From contig OZ018418.1 in assembly GCA_963969595.1 (NCBI GenBank), positions 9,181,001 to 9,245,000 of the forward strand: a DNA stretch of 64,000 nt, in the 5' to 3' direction. Of this stretch, positions 1 to 10,404 are shown piece by piece. The DNA comes from Neckera pumila (Eukaryota > Streptophyta > Bryopsida > Hypnales > Neckeraceae). The first letter of the stretch is position 1; each line of letters opens with the position of its first letter. Both the position numbers and the translations under genes were made by a program. The notes under the pieces were generated by a model that saw only the letters and a program-made list of their open reading frames with translations, searched no databases and had not been told where the DNA came from.

Positions 1-30
1 TATATGCTTAAAGAGAGAGCTAACAAAGTA

Positions 31-50
31 CCCCTCTCGATACCGAAAGG
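31..50. repeat. decayed copy of the GGTACC-centred palindrome
   Basis: A decayed match to the dispersed palindrome whose intact form is CTCTCGGTACCGAGAG; here the centre reads CTCGATACCGAAAG. It is the first of about ten copies in the window and matters only as a member of that family. Confidence 0.4.
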
Positions 51-284
51 ATCTTTCCAAGTACCAACGCCACGCATCAATTGATCATACCAAGTACTAT
101 AAAATTGAACCATTCAGTCAATAATGACAATGTTTCTAGCTATACAAGTAAAACTATACTCCACTTTTCATGCAAAAGACCCATGAAGGAACAAATAGAA
201 TGCCTCATTCATACACTATTGCTTACTGCAGAACACAGTTGTCTTCTTAGTGAAAGTAAAAAGTGCAAGAGCCCCAACGTCATT

Positions 285-312
285 AGACCTCTCTCGGTAC
301 TGAGAGGGGTCT
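285..312. repeat. 28-nt GGTACC-family palindrome
   Basis: The left arm reads AGACCTCTCTCGGTAC and the right arm is its reverse complement with two mismatches. The same core recurs near 4078, 4365, 4653, 5398, 8161, 38405 and 38660, in otherwise different surroundings. A small mobile or recombination-prone hairpin is one explanation. No coding role is visible. Confidence 0.65.
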
Positions 313-579
313 CCAGTGTCTTGATGTCATGCAACATTCATAGATCATGTCAATCCAATGCAAGCACACATGATACATATTTTAGTACATCGCCATAGAA
401 TATATTCTGCAAAGCATCCTTTGGTATGGAAAGGGATGAAATATGAATAGCTGGAATGGAGAGATTTATTACATCTAACTAGTAATAGAAGACAATCGGA
501 TAATGAGGATAGCAAAAATGAAGTTTCGATATAGAATACACAGATTTAGAGAAGTGACAAGGAGGAGGCATGAAGGCTT

Positions 580-2670
580 ATAATTTGCATGAATCCACCC
601 CATTGACAACACCAAAAATGCCAAAAAGAAAGTCAAAGCTCCAGGCGATGCAAACCGGATTCTGTGGTGACTCCAAATGATAACCACCATGCTCTAATGG
701 CCAGATAACGAGTCTCGGATTCTGTAGTAGTGGAGGCATTCTTATAGTTCTTATAGAATAGCCGATGCTGATCTTGTAAGTCCGCGCGAATAGACTCCTT
801 TGTATGTTTTCCCATGGATTGTGTCCAATGAAAGAGGCGTGTCCTTTCATGGTTTTCCATTGGTATGTTACTGTCTCTAGATCCGTAGACCTTCCACACA
901 GCATTCCAATTAGCCTGGGCACTATCTGCCATGAATCCCTTGAACTGTAGCTTGTCTACACCGTGTCGTGCAAGTATAGAGTTCAGATTCTTCCAAAAAA
1001 GAATTGAGCCTCTCCATCTTTGGATTGCATGTCACAAACAGCGATGGTCATTCTACAACAATATACAAAGTCATACACGTGACACACTATGGTCGTCCAC
1101 CCTTTGACGCATTTGACATGATCAAACATTATCCAAGCATTCTCTAGGTCATCTCCACTTTGCATCCGTTTGACGAGGTCGACTCCACTTCCAGGTCTTA
1201 CTTCAGACATCTTAAATACAAACACTTTATCCGTATCTGTTCCTTGACCTGGGAATTTACTTTCCTAAACAAATGCCCACGTGCTTGCTCCTCTCAACTT
1301 GGTAATACTGTCTATCACATCAAATCTCCTTAAATGCTTGAATGATGTTACCTTGTTTCGAATACTTGGAGAGTTGAAGTATTTGCATTTGTCCAGCATT
1401 GGGAGTAGTTCATTGAAGTCAAGAGTCTTGATCTGCTCTCCATCCAGGCACAGAATAAGCTCGCCCAATAGTTCCTTCGTTGCCTCCATGACAATTGAGG
1501 AATTCGTACCATTGGGTGTTCTCTCCATTTGCTTCCAAATTAGAGACCGAGTTTTGTCCTTCATGTTGCGTAGTTCACCATCTTTTACCAGATGATCATA
1601 AGTACCCAAATGTGTGAATGCACAAGTCCGCGTCTCCTTCCCAATGACATAGTAGACCTTCACACTACATCTGGCAATACATGAGGGAGGCTTCTTGCAT
1701 AATTTACAAACTAAAGATGACCCTGGAGGGTGTGTGTCACCCACAGCAAGTGGAGTAGGTGACGGCCCTTCCCATTTCATTTTGTTCAAGCCCTCTGTTC
1801 GATTGACACAACTAAAGAACTTACAGGAAGAATTAGTGCAATGAAGATGACCTAGACAGAAAGCTATGCAAAACAACAAGCCCATGGATTTGATATATTT
1901 GTGGTCACCATTTTTAACCAGACGTGACAATCACACCGCCTTTCCATACCAACCATATGCTTTGCTTCCTGTTGAGTAGGATAGGACTCAAGGGGCAGCA
2001 ACTCAAATATCACATCCCCATTAAACTTTGGAGGCAATGCCTCCACTCTCTCAATGGGAATAGTATTGGAATTCAGTTTTGATAACACATTTCTACATCC
2101 TTTCAATGTACAAAGTTCCCTCAAACTTTGAGTCACCGATGCACTTGATATTCTGATTGCTGGTATACTCATTTTGACTGACAGGGTCAATATAATTGGA
2201 GTTGGCAGTGTTGACTGAGAAGGAGAATCCGCGTTCATGTTGTCTTCAGGTGCATCAACATCGGAATCATCACTTAGAATAGTGACATGATCCGGAAGCG
2301 CTTCTATCTTAACACAAGTCAGGGGTGGAGTCCGATACAACAATGACAAGGATCTATGGGGCGTGAAAGCGTCTGTAAAAGCCATACGACTGGGTTGAAG
2401 TTCTCCATATGCCCTATACTTTCCAGGCTTCAATACCCAATACCTATCATCACCATCTGAGACAGAAACCTGTCCTACACTATGAGTTATCAACCCAGTC
2501 TTGCCATCGTATATGTCTTTGTCAACGTAAACCGACCGTACCATGAAATCAAACCTAACACTCAATCTAGAAGCTGAAACACAAGCCTGTCCATCTAGGC
2601 CTCTAGGAAACAAGATTGGTACATCATCTCCAATTACACTTATCACAATCATTTCTGTGAAGTCTACCAT
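580..2670 (-). pseudogene. MULE-like transposase, degenerate
   Basis: Read on the minus strand from an ATG at 2670. The N-terminal part contains DGDDRYWVLKPGKYRAYGE-type sequence. A Cys-rich segment follows (CTNSSCKFFSC and LVCKLCKKPPSCIARC, about 1690-1840) that looks zinc-binding. A conserved block then reads GDDLENAWIMFDHVK, TIAVCDMQSKDGEAQ and FMADSAQANWNAVWKVYG, which I recognise as the catalytic region of a Mutator-like transposase family abundant in seed-free plants; aspartates of the DDE core are in these blocks. The gene is broken. A reading-frame change lies near 1890-1930. A TAG at 1265-1267 stands where a Gln is expected before the SKFPGQGTDTDKVFVF stretch. A one-base slip lies in a T-run near 1010, and a TGA at 633-635 replaces a Trp in LELWLSFWHFW. 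Some frame changes could instead be short introns. Terminal inverted repeats were not identified. Confidence 0.7.
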
Positions 2671-2699
2671 GACGGATGAAAGGGATCTCGAAATCAAGA

Positions 2700-3590
2700 A
2701 ACAAAATAGTGATACAAAAGTAGGATTGCATGCAAAGATAGAGAATGTATAATAGTGGGGTGCAAACTCAACAGTAACAAGGAAGGGCTAATTCAGATAA
2801 GAATGGCAAGTATGCATCATTGTGAATGACACACAACTCTAAATTGGCATTCTGTCAGCAACAATAAAGATGTTTGCATGATGAGATGGAACTATATTAA
2901 GTAGAATTCACCCAATTCCATATTGAATTCATGTTGACGCCTGTGAAAATGGTACAAGTGCAGCAGAGTTCCTCACTGACATAATGGAGTTAAGCTCATG
3001 CCGTCACTGCCAGTTACAGAATTGGAATATCTAATATGGCAGGTGATCACCTATATTAAATGCGGTATTCCAGATAGTATGTTCAAAATAAGGTAAACAA
3101 AATTTGAAATGAATAATAGTTCAGAAGATACATTGGGCACCCATTTTAAATTCAAGAAGTGCTTTCTATTATAGTCCATTTCCTTGACACCTGAATGCAG
3201 ATGAAATTGGAGAGATTTCTTGAACAATGAGTTGTGTATTGTATTTAACATCATTAAATTTCCAATGTACACAACAATGTCATTTCCCTCAGCATACAAA
3301 TTTACATACCAACAAGCATAGGGCATTGTTCAATAGCAGTACACTTCAATAAATAAAATGACCTAAACCTAGCGACAGATGAAAAGAAATCCCCTCAATT
3401 AAAAAATGCATCCAAAGCAGCCCAGACATATTTCCAAACCAACGCAAGTCATGTTTTCGAAAAATCGCGAACCCGGTTTACGTATGAGCTGGCCAACTAG
3501 AATGTTCGAAACACCCAGCCAAGCCTAGTCAACAAAGCAGCCCACCGAGCCAAGGGATTGAACCTAATTTGCCAAAGAGGCGATACCAAA
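2700..3590. other. intergenic, nothing recognised
   Basis: This stretch is AT-rich with only short, unconvincing open frames. No repeats or RNA genes were recognised. It separates the decayed MULE-like gene from the tandem array region. Confidence 0.4.
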
Positions 3591-3591
3591 C

Positions 3592-3879
3592 CTAAAATAC
3601 CGGCTGCCGAATTGACGGACCAGGTCCGTCTTTCGAGTTTGACTGCCGGTGACCTAAGCATTCATTGTGAGTGGGAGTCTTTAGTGTCGGCAAAGGCTCG
3701 TCCTGTAGCATCCGTTCAAACAACTGGCAACGTACGTATCTTGCATCCATGAACTCTCTCTTGATTTGTCTTGTCAAATGCAATTGTTGTCTATGACGTA
3801 TTCCAAGATGTTTCATGTTCTCCTCTATTCTATCAAACTTCTTGAAACGTAGTGCCAGATTCAAAAGTGACATAATCAT
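3592..3879 (-). CDS. small hypothetical open frame, basic and helical
   Basis: An ATG-started 95-codon frame on the minus strand, rich in Lys, Arg, Gln and His (ALRFKKFDRIEENMKHLG, then LHLTRQIKREFMDARYV). The composition suggests a helix or short coiled coil, as in C-terminal segments of plant transposon proteins. I recognise no family. It may be an exon fragment of a decayed element or a chance frame; there is no ribosomal or promoter evidence. Confidence 0.2.
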   Translation of the reverse strand: MIMSLLNLALRFKKFDRIEENMKHLGIRHRQQLHLTRQIKREFMDARYVRCQLFERMLQDEPLPTLKTPTHNECLGHRQSNSKDGPGPSIRQPVF

Positions 3880-3989
3880 GAAGATGGATTTGAAGCCAAG
3901 GTGAGGACAACCTCCAGCGAGCGGCGGCGATGCTCCAGCCCAACAAGCTCCATCTCAAGCTGAGGAGGTTAGAAGCTACACTGGAGAAG

Positions 3990-5410
3990 ACCCCGTTTCT
4001 CCCTAGTTTTTTGTTTTATGAATTTCACGTCACTAATGTGTGTGTTGTCGCAAGACTCTTCCACTGAGTAGAGGGGTCTTGGTACCAAGAGGGGTCTTGG
4101 GTAGGGGAAGCTCTTGGCACAGAGGCATTCTCCTTCCATACTAGATTTTGTCGTGCCCAGGGAGGACCCCATCCCTCCCCATTTTTTTGATCATGCCTTC
4201 ATCAATCTAACCAAGGGGAGGACCTCAACCCTCCCCGATTTTGTTTCTCTATCAGGATTCAACTGACTCTGGGAAGACCCCATCTCTCCCCAGTTCTTTG
4301 TTTTATGAATTTCACGTCACTGTTGTGTGTGTTGTCGCAAGACTCTTCCACTGAGTAGAAGGGTCTCGGTACCAAGAGGGGTCTTGGGTAGGAGAAGCTC
4401 TTGGCACAGAGGCATTCTCCTTCCATACTGGATCCTATCGTGTCCGGGGAGGACCCCATCCCTCCTCATTTTTTTTATCATGCCTTCATCAATTTGTCCA
4501 GGGGGAGGACCCCATCCCTCCTCAATTTTATTTTTCTATCAGAATTCAACCTACAGTGGGGAAGACTCCATCTCTCCCCAGCTCTAAGTTTTATGAATTT
4601 CATGTCATCGTGGGTTGCGTTGTTGCAAGACTGCTCCACTAAATAGAAGGGTCTTGGTACCAAGAGGGGTCCAGGGTAGGGGAGGCTCTTGGCACAAAGG
4701 GTTCTCCTTTCATACTAGATCCTGTCATGTCCAAGGAGGACCCCATCGTTCCCTAATTTCATTTTTCTATCAAGATTCAACTCACACAGGGAGGACTACA
4801 TCTCTTCCTAGTTTTGAGTTTTATGAATTCCATGTCATTGTCGTGTGCGTTGTCGCAAGACTGCTCCACTGAGTAGAGGGGTCTTGGTATCAAGAGGGGT
4901 CCGAGGTAGGGGAGGCTCTTGGCACAGAGGGTTTCTCCTTTCATACTAGATCTTGTCATGTCCAAGGAGGACCCCATCCTTCCCCAATTTCATTTTTCTA
5001 TCAAGATTCAACTCACACAGGGAGGTCTACATCTCTTCCTAGTTTTGAGTTTTATGAATTTCATGTCATTGTCGTGTGCGTTGTTGCAAGACTGCTCCAC
5101 TGAGTAGAGGGGTCTTGGTATCAAGAGGGGTCCGGGGTAGGGGAGGCTCTTGGCGTAGTGGATTTCTCCTTTCATACTGGATTTTGTCATTTCCGGGGAG
5201 GACCCCATCCCTCTCCATTCTTTTATCATGCCTTCATCAATCTGTCCAAGGAGAGGACCCCATCCCTCCCCATTTTTATCTTTCATTCAGGATTCAACTT
5301 GCTCTGGGAAGGATCCCATCTCTCCCCTGTTCTTATTTTTTTGAATTTCACGTCAGTGTGGTGTGCGTGTTGCATGACTGCTCCACCTACTGGAAGGGTC
5401 ACGGTACCGA
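3990..5410 (+). repeat. tandem array, ~287-bp and ~230-bp units with GGTACC palindrome
   Basis: Six units are phased by the shared word CAAGACT(C/G), at 4051, 4338, 4626, 4856, 5087 and 5373 (CATGACT in the last). Spacings are 287, 288, 230, 231 and 286 bp. The short units lack a ~57-bp block containing TCATGCCTTCATCAATCTG. Every unit carries the palindrome (C/T)TTGGTACCAAGAGG or CTCGGTACCAAG, perfect in the first units and decayed to GGTATC in the ~230-bp units. Open frames through this array are by-products of the repeat and are not annotated. Gene A begins just downstream. Confidence 0.85.
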
Positions 5411-6479
5411 GAGGGATGTGGGTGAGGTCAGGCTCTTGACGTTGTCGATGATGACATCCAATGTTCTTATTTTTCTAGTTCAAGAAGAAAATGTCTCCCC
5501 TCGAAGTGACAAAGAGCCTACCAAAGAGGAAGAGGTTCACCGAAATCAACCCGAGCCTGAATCCACCATGTTGGCAGTGGTAAGACTAGAAGATTTTGAT
5601 CTAAGAGCGGCTAACGGGCACATCAATGGACTAGAATATAGTAATCCGGGTCACTCACAGTGTGCCTTGGTAGGGGAGAATTTTCAAGAGGAATTGAACT
5701 CGTCTACTTCTCGTAGTATAGAATATTATACCTGCAATCACAACAATGTCAAAGTCACATCCGTCTTGGCTACTGATGATGACATTTTGATCTACTATTG
5801 TGGTCAGTACAGACTTCTTACGAGGAGGTGCAAGACCTCATGTGGTCTTTGAGCAATACCCTTGAAAAATGGATTCCACTACTGTTTTGGATATATATCA
5901 CTTTTGTTATGGATATATTTAATCTGTAAATGGACCTACGTCCTCTTTACTGCATTTTCTAATCAAGAAGTATTCTTTTGGTGGTTATGAACTCTCATTC
6001 TAATAAGTATTTGGACTTGTATATTCTGCAACCGGAGGAAGTTGAACTTGGAAACACATCATCACCTCCTCCAATTTCGGCGGGTCAAGTAACAGAGACC
6101 CCCGTTGAGTTCGTTGATGTGCCCGAACATGACGACGAAAACATTCTTGGTGTTGGTAATGACATATTGGAGGATGACATTTGAAAGACTCAAAAGATGG
6201 ACATTGTGTCCACTATAGCTAGCTTGAAGCTCACGAGCTCCGACCTCTCCCGGATGCGCATTCCTTTATGCTGCATGATTCCCATGTCCATGGTCTGCCC
6301 GACACTAAAGTGTGACCTTGTGCAATTGGAGAACCAATTTGCCTGGGGATACAAGGAAGGTCCAAGGGTGTTTTATGTATCCATTGCAGATGAGTCCGGC
6401 CAAACTGCTGTCCTTTCAAAGGAAGAGAAGGAGGAATGGGGACCTCTATGGAACCAGGTGAATGAGAAGTTCAATGCCG

Positions 6480-6684
6480 AGCTTCTCTCTCAGACGGTAC
6501 TGAAACATTTAGTGGACCACAAGTTCTTTGTCTTCAATGGCAGTCACCGCCATTTCGCCTGGATGAATTGTATCAAGAGGAAGCACTCCGCTGACATTTA
6601 CTGGCACTATGCTCTAGACTCCATCATCCTCAATACAAGGAGTCGACTTAGCATTGCCATGCAGATTATGCATGACATCAATTT
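6480..6684 (+). other. ParB/DGQHR-like motif region in gene A
   Basis: The segment reads HKFFVFNGSHRHFAWMN, then WHYALDSIIL and IAMQIMHDIN. ParB/sulfiredoxin-fold and DGQHR (DndB-like) proteins carry a hydrophobic strand, a G-x-H-R-x-x-A motif and, further on, an Asn in an (F/I)xxIN context. All three are visible here. The match is a motif-level inference; a profile search against ParBc and DGQHR families would decide it. Confidence 0.5.
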
Positions 6685-8154
6685 GTAAGAAATTCCCAAC
6701 CCATACTCCCTTTGAATAATTTGATTCGTTGTTTGAATGAAATTGAAGCAATTTTGTTCTGAGATCTGATAATTTAGTGCACACTCATTTTCAGGCAAAC
6801 AAAGAATTCACATATGAAGACAAACCGGGTTCACACATTATATTGTGTCTAGAAGTATGGCGAAATGGACATCAGTAAGTCTCAAGAGCTTCTGACGCCT
6901 GAGGAGCTATTGATTTGCAAGCAGTATGCACGCCCCTCATGGTACTCCATGCCCCTAGAAGTATTCACGTCATTCATATTCAAGGTAATTCATCCTAGCC
7001 TGCGTGATAACTCTTTTTCTGTGTGTGCATTTGCACTATGTGTATTAGCCATACTAAATTTCGTTGTCATTTGTGCCACAACAGCAAAAGATAGCCGCAG
7101 CTGCTGATTTGGCTATTTATAAGTACCACAAAGATATGCCAAAGGCTGAGGTCACGCTAGATGGAGTTGCTGCTGCAATGAGGAGATCGATAAAGGATGC
7201 AAAGGCCTCAAACCGGCAGAAGCTATCTAAAATAGTCTCTGTGGCGGCTCCATCTCTCGGTCCGGAGTTCCTATCCGAGGTGCAAAAACATTCCACATGC
7301 TTTCATTGAAATGCCTCACCTTCTTATCTGCACCCTCCTTAATGAGTGATTTGTTTGACTCTAAAGATTGAGAGACACTGGAGCCTCTTTACAAAGCCAA
7401 AATTGACACTAGAGAAGTTGCAAATTATTACATCTACGAATGCCCCTCCAAATGACAAAGTGAAATGGCTGAAGTGGATGAACGCATTTGCTCCGACACA
7501 AGAGGCTACGCAATTTCCACCTTGTCCTGTTAATGAGGACAAACAAGTTCTCTTTCTTGTGAGGGCATGTTGGTATGCTGGGGTGAGTGCTCATATTCTA
7601 CCCAAATCAATATTGAATACATACAATTTGATTCAAGAGATTCCTTTGCTTTGCGGTTTTCCTGTTCAGTTGAATATAAATATTAACTTAGTGCGTAATT
7701 TTATTTTCATCGCAGTTGGAGGAGTCAGCCCTCTCTATCCTCAATTTTGTCTGCAAGGCAGACAACATTCCCATCAACATCGATGTTCTGGGGGAGCCTC
7801 AAACATTACTGAACTACTTGGAGGACTGGAGATTGAAGCTGTGGGATTTGGCATACACTGGCGTCTTTAAGGGGGTGGATTGCTTTAAAAAATTCGACAC
7901 ATTCAAGGATAGAACAAGAGCTTCCAAAGCATTGAAGCGGTTGCTCTATAGGTAACTTTCATTCATATATATTTTTTTTTTGGGTACATACATGACAATT
8001 TTCATAACGTAGGGATGTCAGATTTCTTTAATCAGACACACATTGTTTCTCATTGAGATGACCATTTTTCCAAAACACTCTTCCGGAATCTAGTTTATAA
8101 TATTTGAATTCCATGGTTCATGTGTCATTGTCTCAAGAGGAAGACAGTCCAGAA

Positions 8155-8178
8155 GGGTCTCTTGGTACCAAGAGGGTT
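8155..8178. repeat. GGTACC-family palindrome inside a gene A intron
   Basis: CTCTTGGTACCAAGAGGG forms a perfect 8-bp-arm inverted repeat without a loop. It sits in the intron between the exons ending at 7951 and starting at 8481, so the hairpin family enters transcribed sequence. Confidence 0.65.
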
Positions 8179-8970
8179 AGTTGGAGACACCGCCTCTTGT
8201 GCAATTTTGGTGAAGCGTCCTTCTCCAATCTATTTTCCTTGTTTGTGATTGGAAATCCCAATCCTATTGTTTACTGATGTTGATTTTCTTCAAGGCTCCA
8301 TACTTGGGGAAGGTAACCTCCTGGCCATCTTCCATGAAAATCCAAGTTCTCATCCCATTATGGAGTTTTGTGGTTGGTACCTTCAGGGATCCATTGCACA
8401 TGGTACCATATTGTAGATTTCTTTTTGTTGACCCAATCCTTTTCCATTTTTCATTTCTTGTCTGTCCCTCTTGATTACAGGTATTTCAAGTTTGAGTTAT
8501 ATGCCAAGAAAGCTATCCAGAAGGCGAATTTACCGCCACTCCTCACTACATGGCTAGACAGAGCGTCTCCTGACTGCATGTTTTTGTCATTGCAGCTGTG
8601 CTTGTGGACCACTCCACATTTGCAGGCTTGCCCCTGGTACTTGGAATGCAATTTTGGCACCACTTCGCCAGAAGAGAAGGCCTTCTTCAAGAGACTGAAA
8701 GAAACTGCCAAAACCAAGCCCGAGTTCAATGAATTTGCAAGGCTGGATCCCGAGGTTCAAAGCAAAGCCATAGCAAGAAGAGAGATGGCCGACAAGAGGA
8801 AGGAGGAGAAGTGGGAAGAGGCAAAGAAGAAGACCAAGGACACCAACCACAAAACTCCATGACATCACCCGTAGATCCATCTAAAATGGTAAAAGCTTGT
8901 GTACCAACATGTTTGCTTTGTTTTGAAGTGCATTCTTTGTGTATCACATTCTGACATCATGTTTTTATAG

Positions 8971-9554
8971 ACCAAGCGGTTCTCCATCTCTGTTCTGGTC
9001 AAGGACTCAGGCCTGAAGACAGAGAAGGAGTTCCCAATTCAATACGTTCCTTCCCATCACACCGTCAGGGTCACCGTGAGCAAGGACGACATCCTCACGA
9101 ACTTGTGTTTCCAAGAGGACATCACTATGAATGGGGCCGTACCTTGGTGAGGCCCTCGAGAGAAGGCAAGACAATTTATGCAGATGCTAGTGGAGGGTCT
9201 GACGGAACCAGGAGACGTTGTTGTTGACTGCACCGCAGCAACAGGATTTTCTAGTTCATATTCTTCTTTTCTTTACATTAAGCCACACCATAAACTGCTC
9301 GGATTCATGCTAAGTTCTCATATTTCTACCTTGTATTCTCAGGATCCACCATTCAAGCCTGTTGTGCCACGCGTTGTCATATATTAGCATTCGAGGAGGA
9401 CAAGGCTATCTTTAATGCCCTTATCACCCCAGGCATACAAACTACTGCGGTTGTTTGCACTCCACCACCACAACCAAAGGCGGACCTTGTTGACCCAGAC
9501 AAGGAGGACGTATTGGTGCAGCGTATCGTAAAGACATCTCAATTTAGTAAGTAG
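8971..9554 (+). other. methyltransferase-like C-terminal exons of gene A
   Basis: The first exon opens ACCAAGCGGTTCTCC after a TTTTATAG acceptor and runs in one frame to GAVPW, a TGA at 9148, then GPREKARQFMQMLVEGL. The order W..R.(K/P)..Q..(L)V..LT.PGD.V.D...TGS is what precedes and forms motif I in the beta class of N4/N6 DNA methyltransferases (motif IV ahead of motif I). The next exon continues in phase with IQACCATRCHILAFEEDKAIF. The C-terminus after PPPQPKADLVDPDKEDVL has no recognised domain, and TAG at 9552-9554 is the likely end. Confidence 0.5.
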
Positions 9555-10404
9555 ATTTTATGTTGATCAACTTATTTATTCTCAGTGGTTCAACTTCATA
9601 TTCATTAAAATGGGAGATTGGGACCCTCCCAAAATAACATTGTCCATTTGTAGGCCCGGAATTTGAAGTTGGCTTGAAGTACATTTTTGTTGAAGGGAAC
9701 TAAATTCTTCCATTGGAAGATAAAATTTCCATTAAAAGAGGAGTCTATGGTAGGGTTAATGCGTCCTAATATCTATTGGGCATTATTACTTAAGCAATAT
9801 TTATATATAAATACACTATGTTCTTTGTTGATTACTTAGTCATGAGTTGAACGGTTGATTGTATGAGGCTATTTACTTCATTCACGTGGTCCAAGTGCGA
9901 TTTCCATTGAATTTGTATGAGTGACTATGAGATATACATGACTTGGCGTTGCCTAGTGACCTTTGCAGGTTAGAAAGAAGTAACAATCAACCAGCCCCTA
10001 TCCAAAATTGCGACATATGTTAACAAAATTAAAAGTGGTCTTGTCCACTACCAATCTTTATACATGACATGATACTTTGAAAAGAAATTTATCGAGTCAA
10101 TGAATAAGAAAAACAATGCCATGTAGACAATGCATTGTATAACAACAAATATATTTGGAACTTTATAAAAAAGTAGGTGCTCCACAAGGTGCTTCATACA
10201 ATATAGAAAATAATATTATGTAAAAACTACAAAATCAAATCAAAACACTCCAATTAACAAGACACTTTCTAGAACACTAACTATATATAATCATAGAAAA
10301 TTCTTCAAGGTTATGCAAAGCATTACCAAGGAAAACAACCGCACACAAAACTAACAGAAATACCTTAAATACTATAAAGTTTTTCTATATTGCCTTAGAC
10401 ATGC
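9555..10404. other. 3' flank shared with the second DUF7869 copy
   Basis: No gene. Two short words, CATTAAAATGGGAG at 9603 and TTTCCATTAAAA at 9726, recur as a pair at 45969 and 46091 downstream of copy 2 with almost the same spacing (123 and 122 bp). This marks homologous element sequence beyond the stop codons of both DUF7869-like genes. Confidence 0.5.

Larger units (their letters stand above)
5478..9554 (+). pseudogene. gene A: ParB/DGQHR-like plus DNA-methyltransferase-like protein, decayed
   Basis: A multi-exon gene. Exons I can place: up to 6684 (donor GTAAGA), 6795-6984 (donor GTAATT), 7085 to about 7279, 7367-7582 (donor GTGAGT), 7716-7951 (donor GTAACT), 8481 to about 8888, 8971-9244 and 9343-9554. 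The 7716/8481 junction keeps frame (CTC TAT AG|G TAT). Start and first exons (5478-6190) are uncertain. The 6.5-kb exon holds KFFVFNGSHRHFAW followed by a conserved-Asn segment (MHDIN), the arrangement seen in ParB/DGQHR-type domains. Helical exons follow. The last exons read REKARQFMQMLVEGL, EPGDVVVDCTAATGSTI and RCHILAFEEDKAIF, matching motif I and the following strand of N4/N6-type DNA methyltransferases. No (D/N/S)PP(Y/F/W) catalytic tetrapeptide was found. Damage: TGA at 6182, TAG at 6850, TGA at 8860 and 9148, and a donor mutated from GT to GA at 9245. Confidence 0.6.

Noticed and set aside
3969..5439. Many 60-90-codon frames on both strands with shared peptides
   Set aside because: They follow the 287/230-bp tandem array and repeat with its period; the peptides are by-products of the DNA repeat.
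5478..9554. Bacterial contamination or organellar insert carrying a ParB-methyltransferase gene
   Set aside because: The gene has several canonical GT..AG introns with phase-preserving joins and plant-like flanks, so it is nuclear and eukaryotic.
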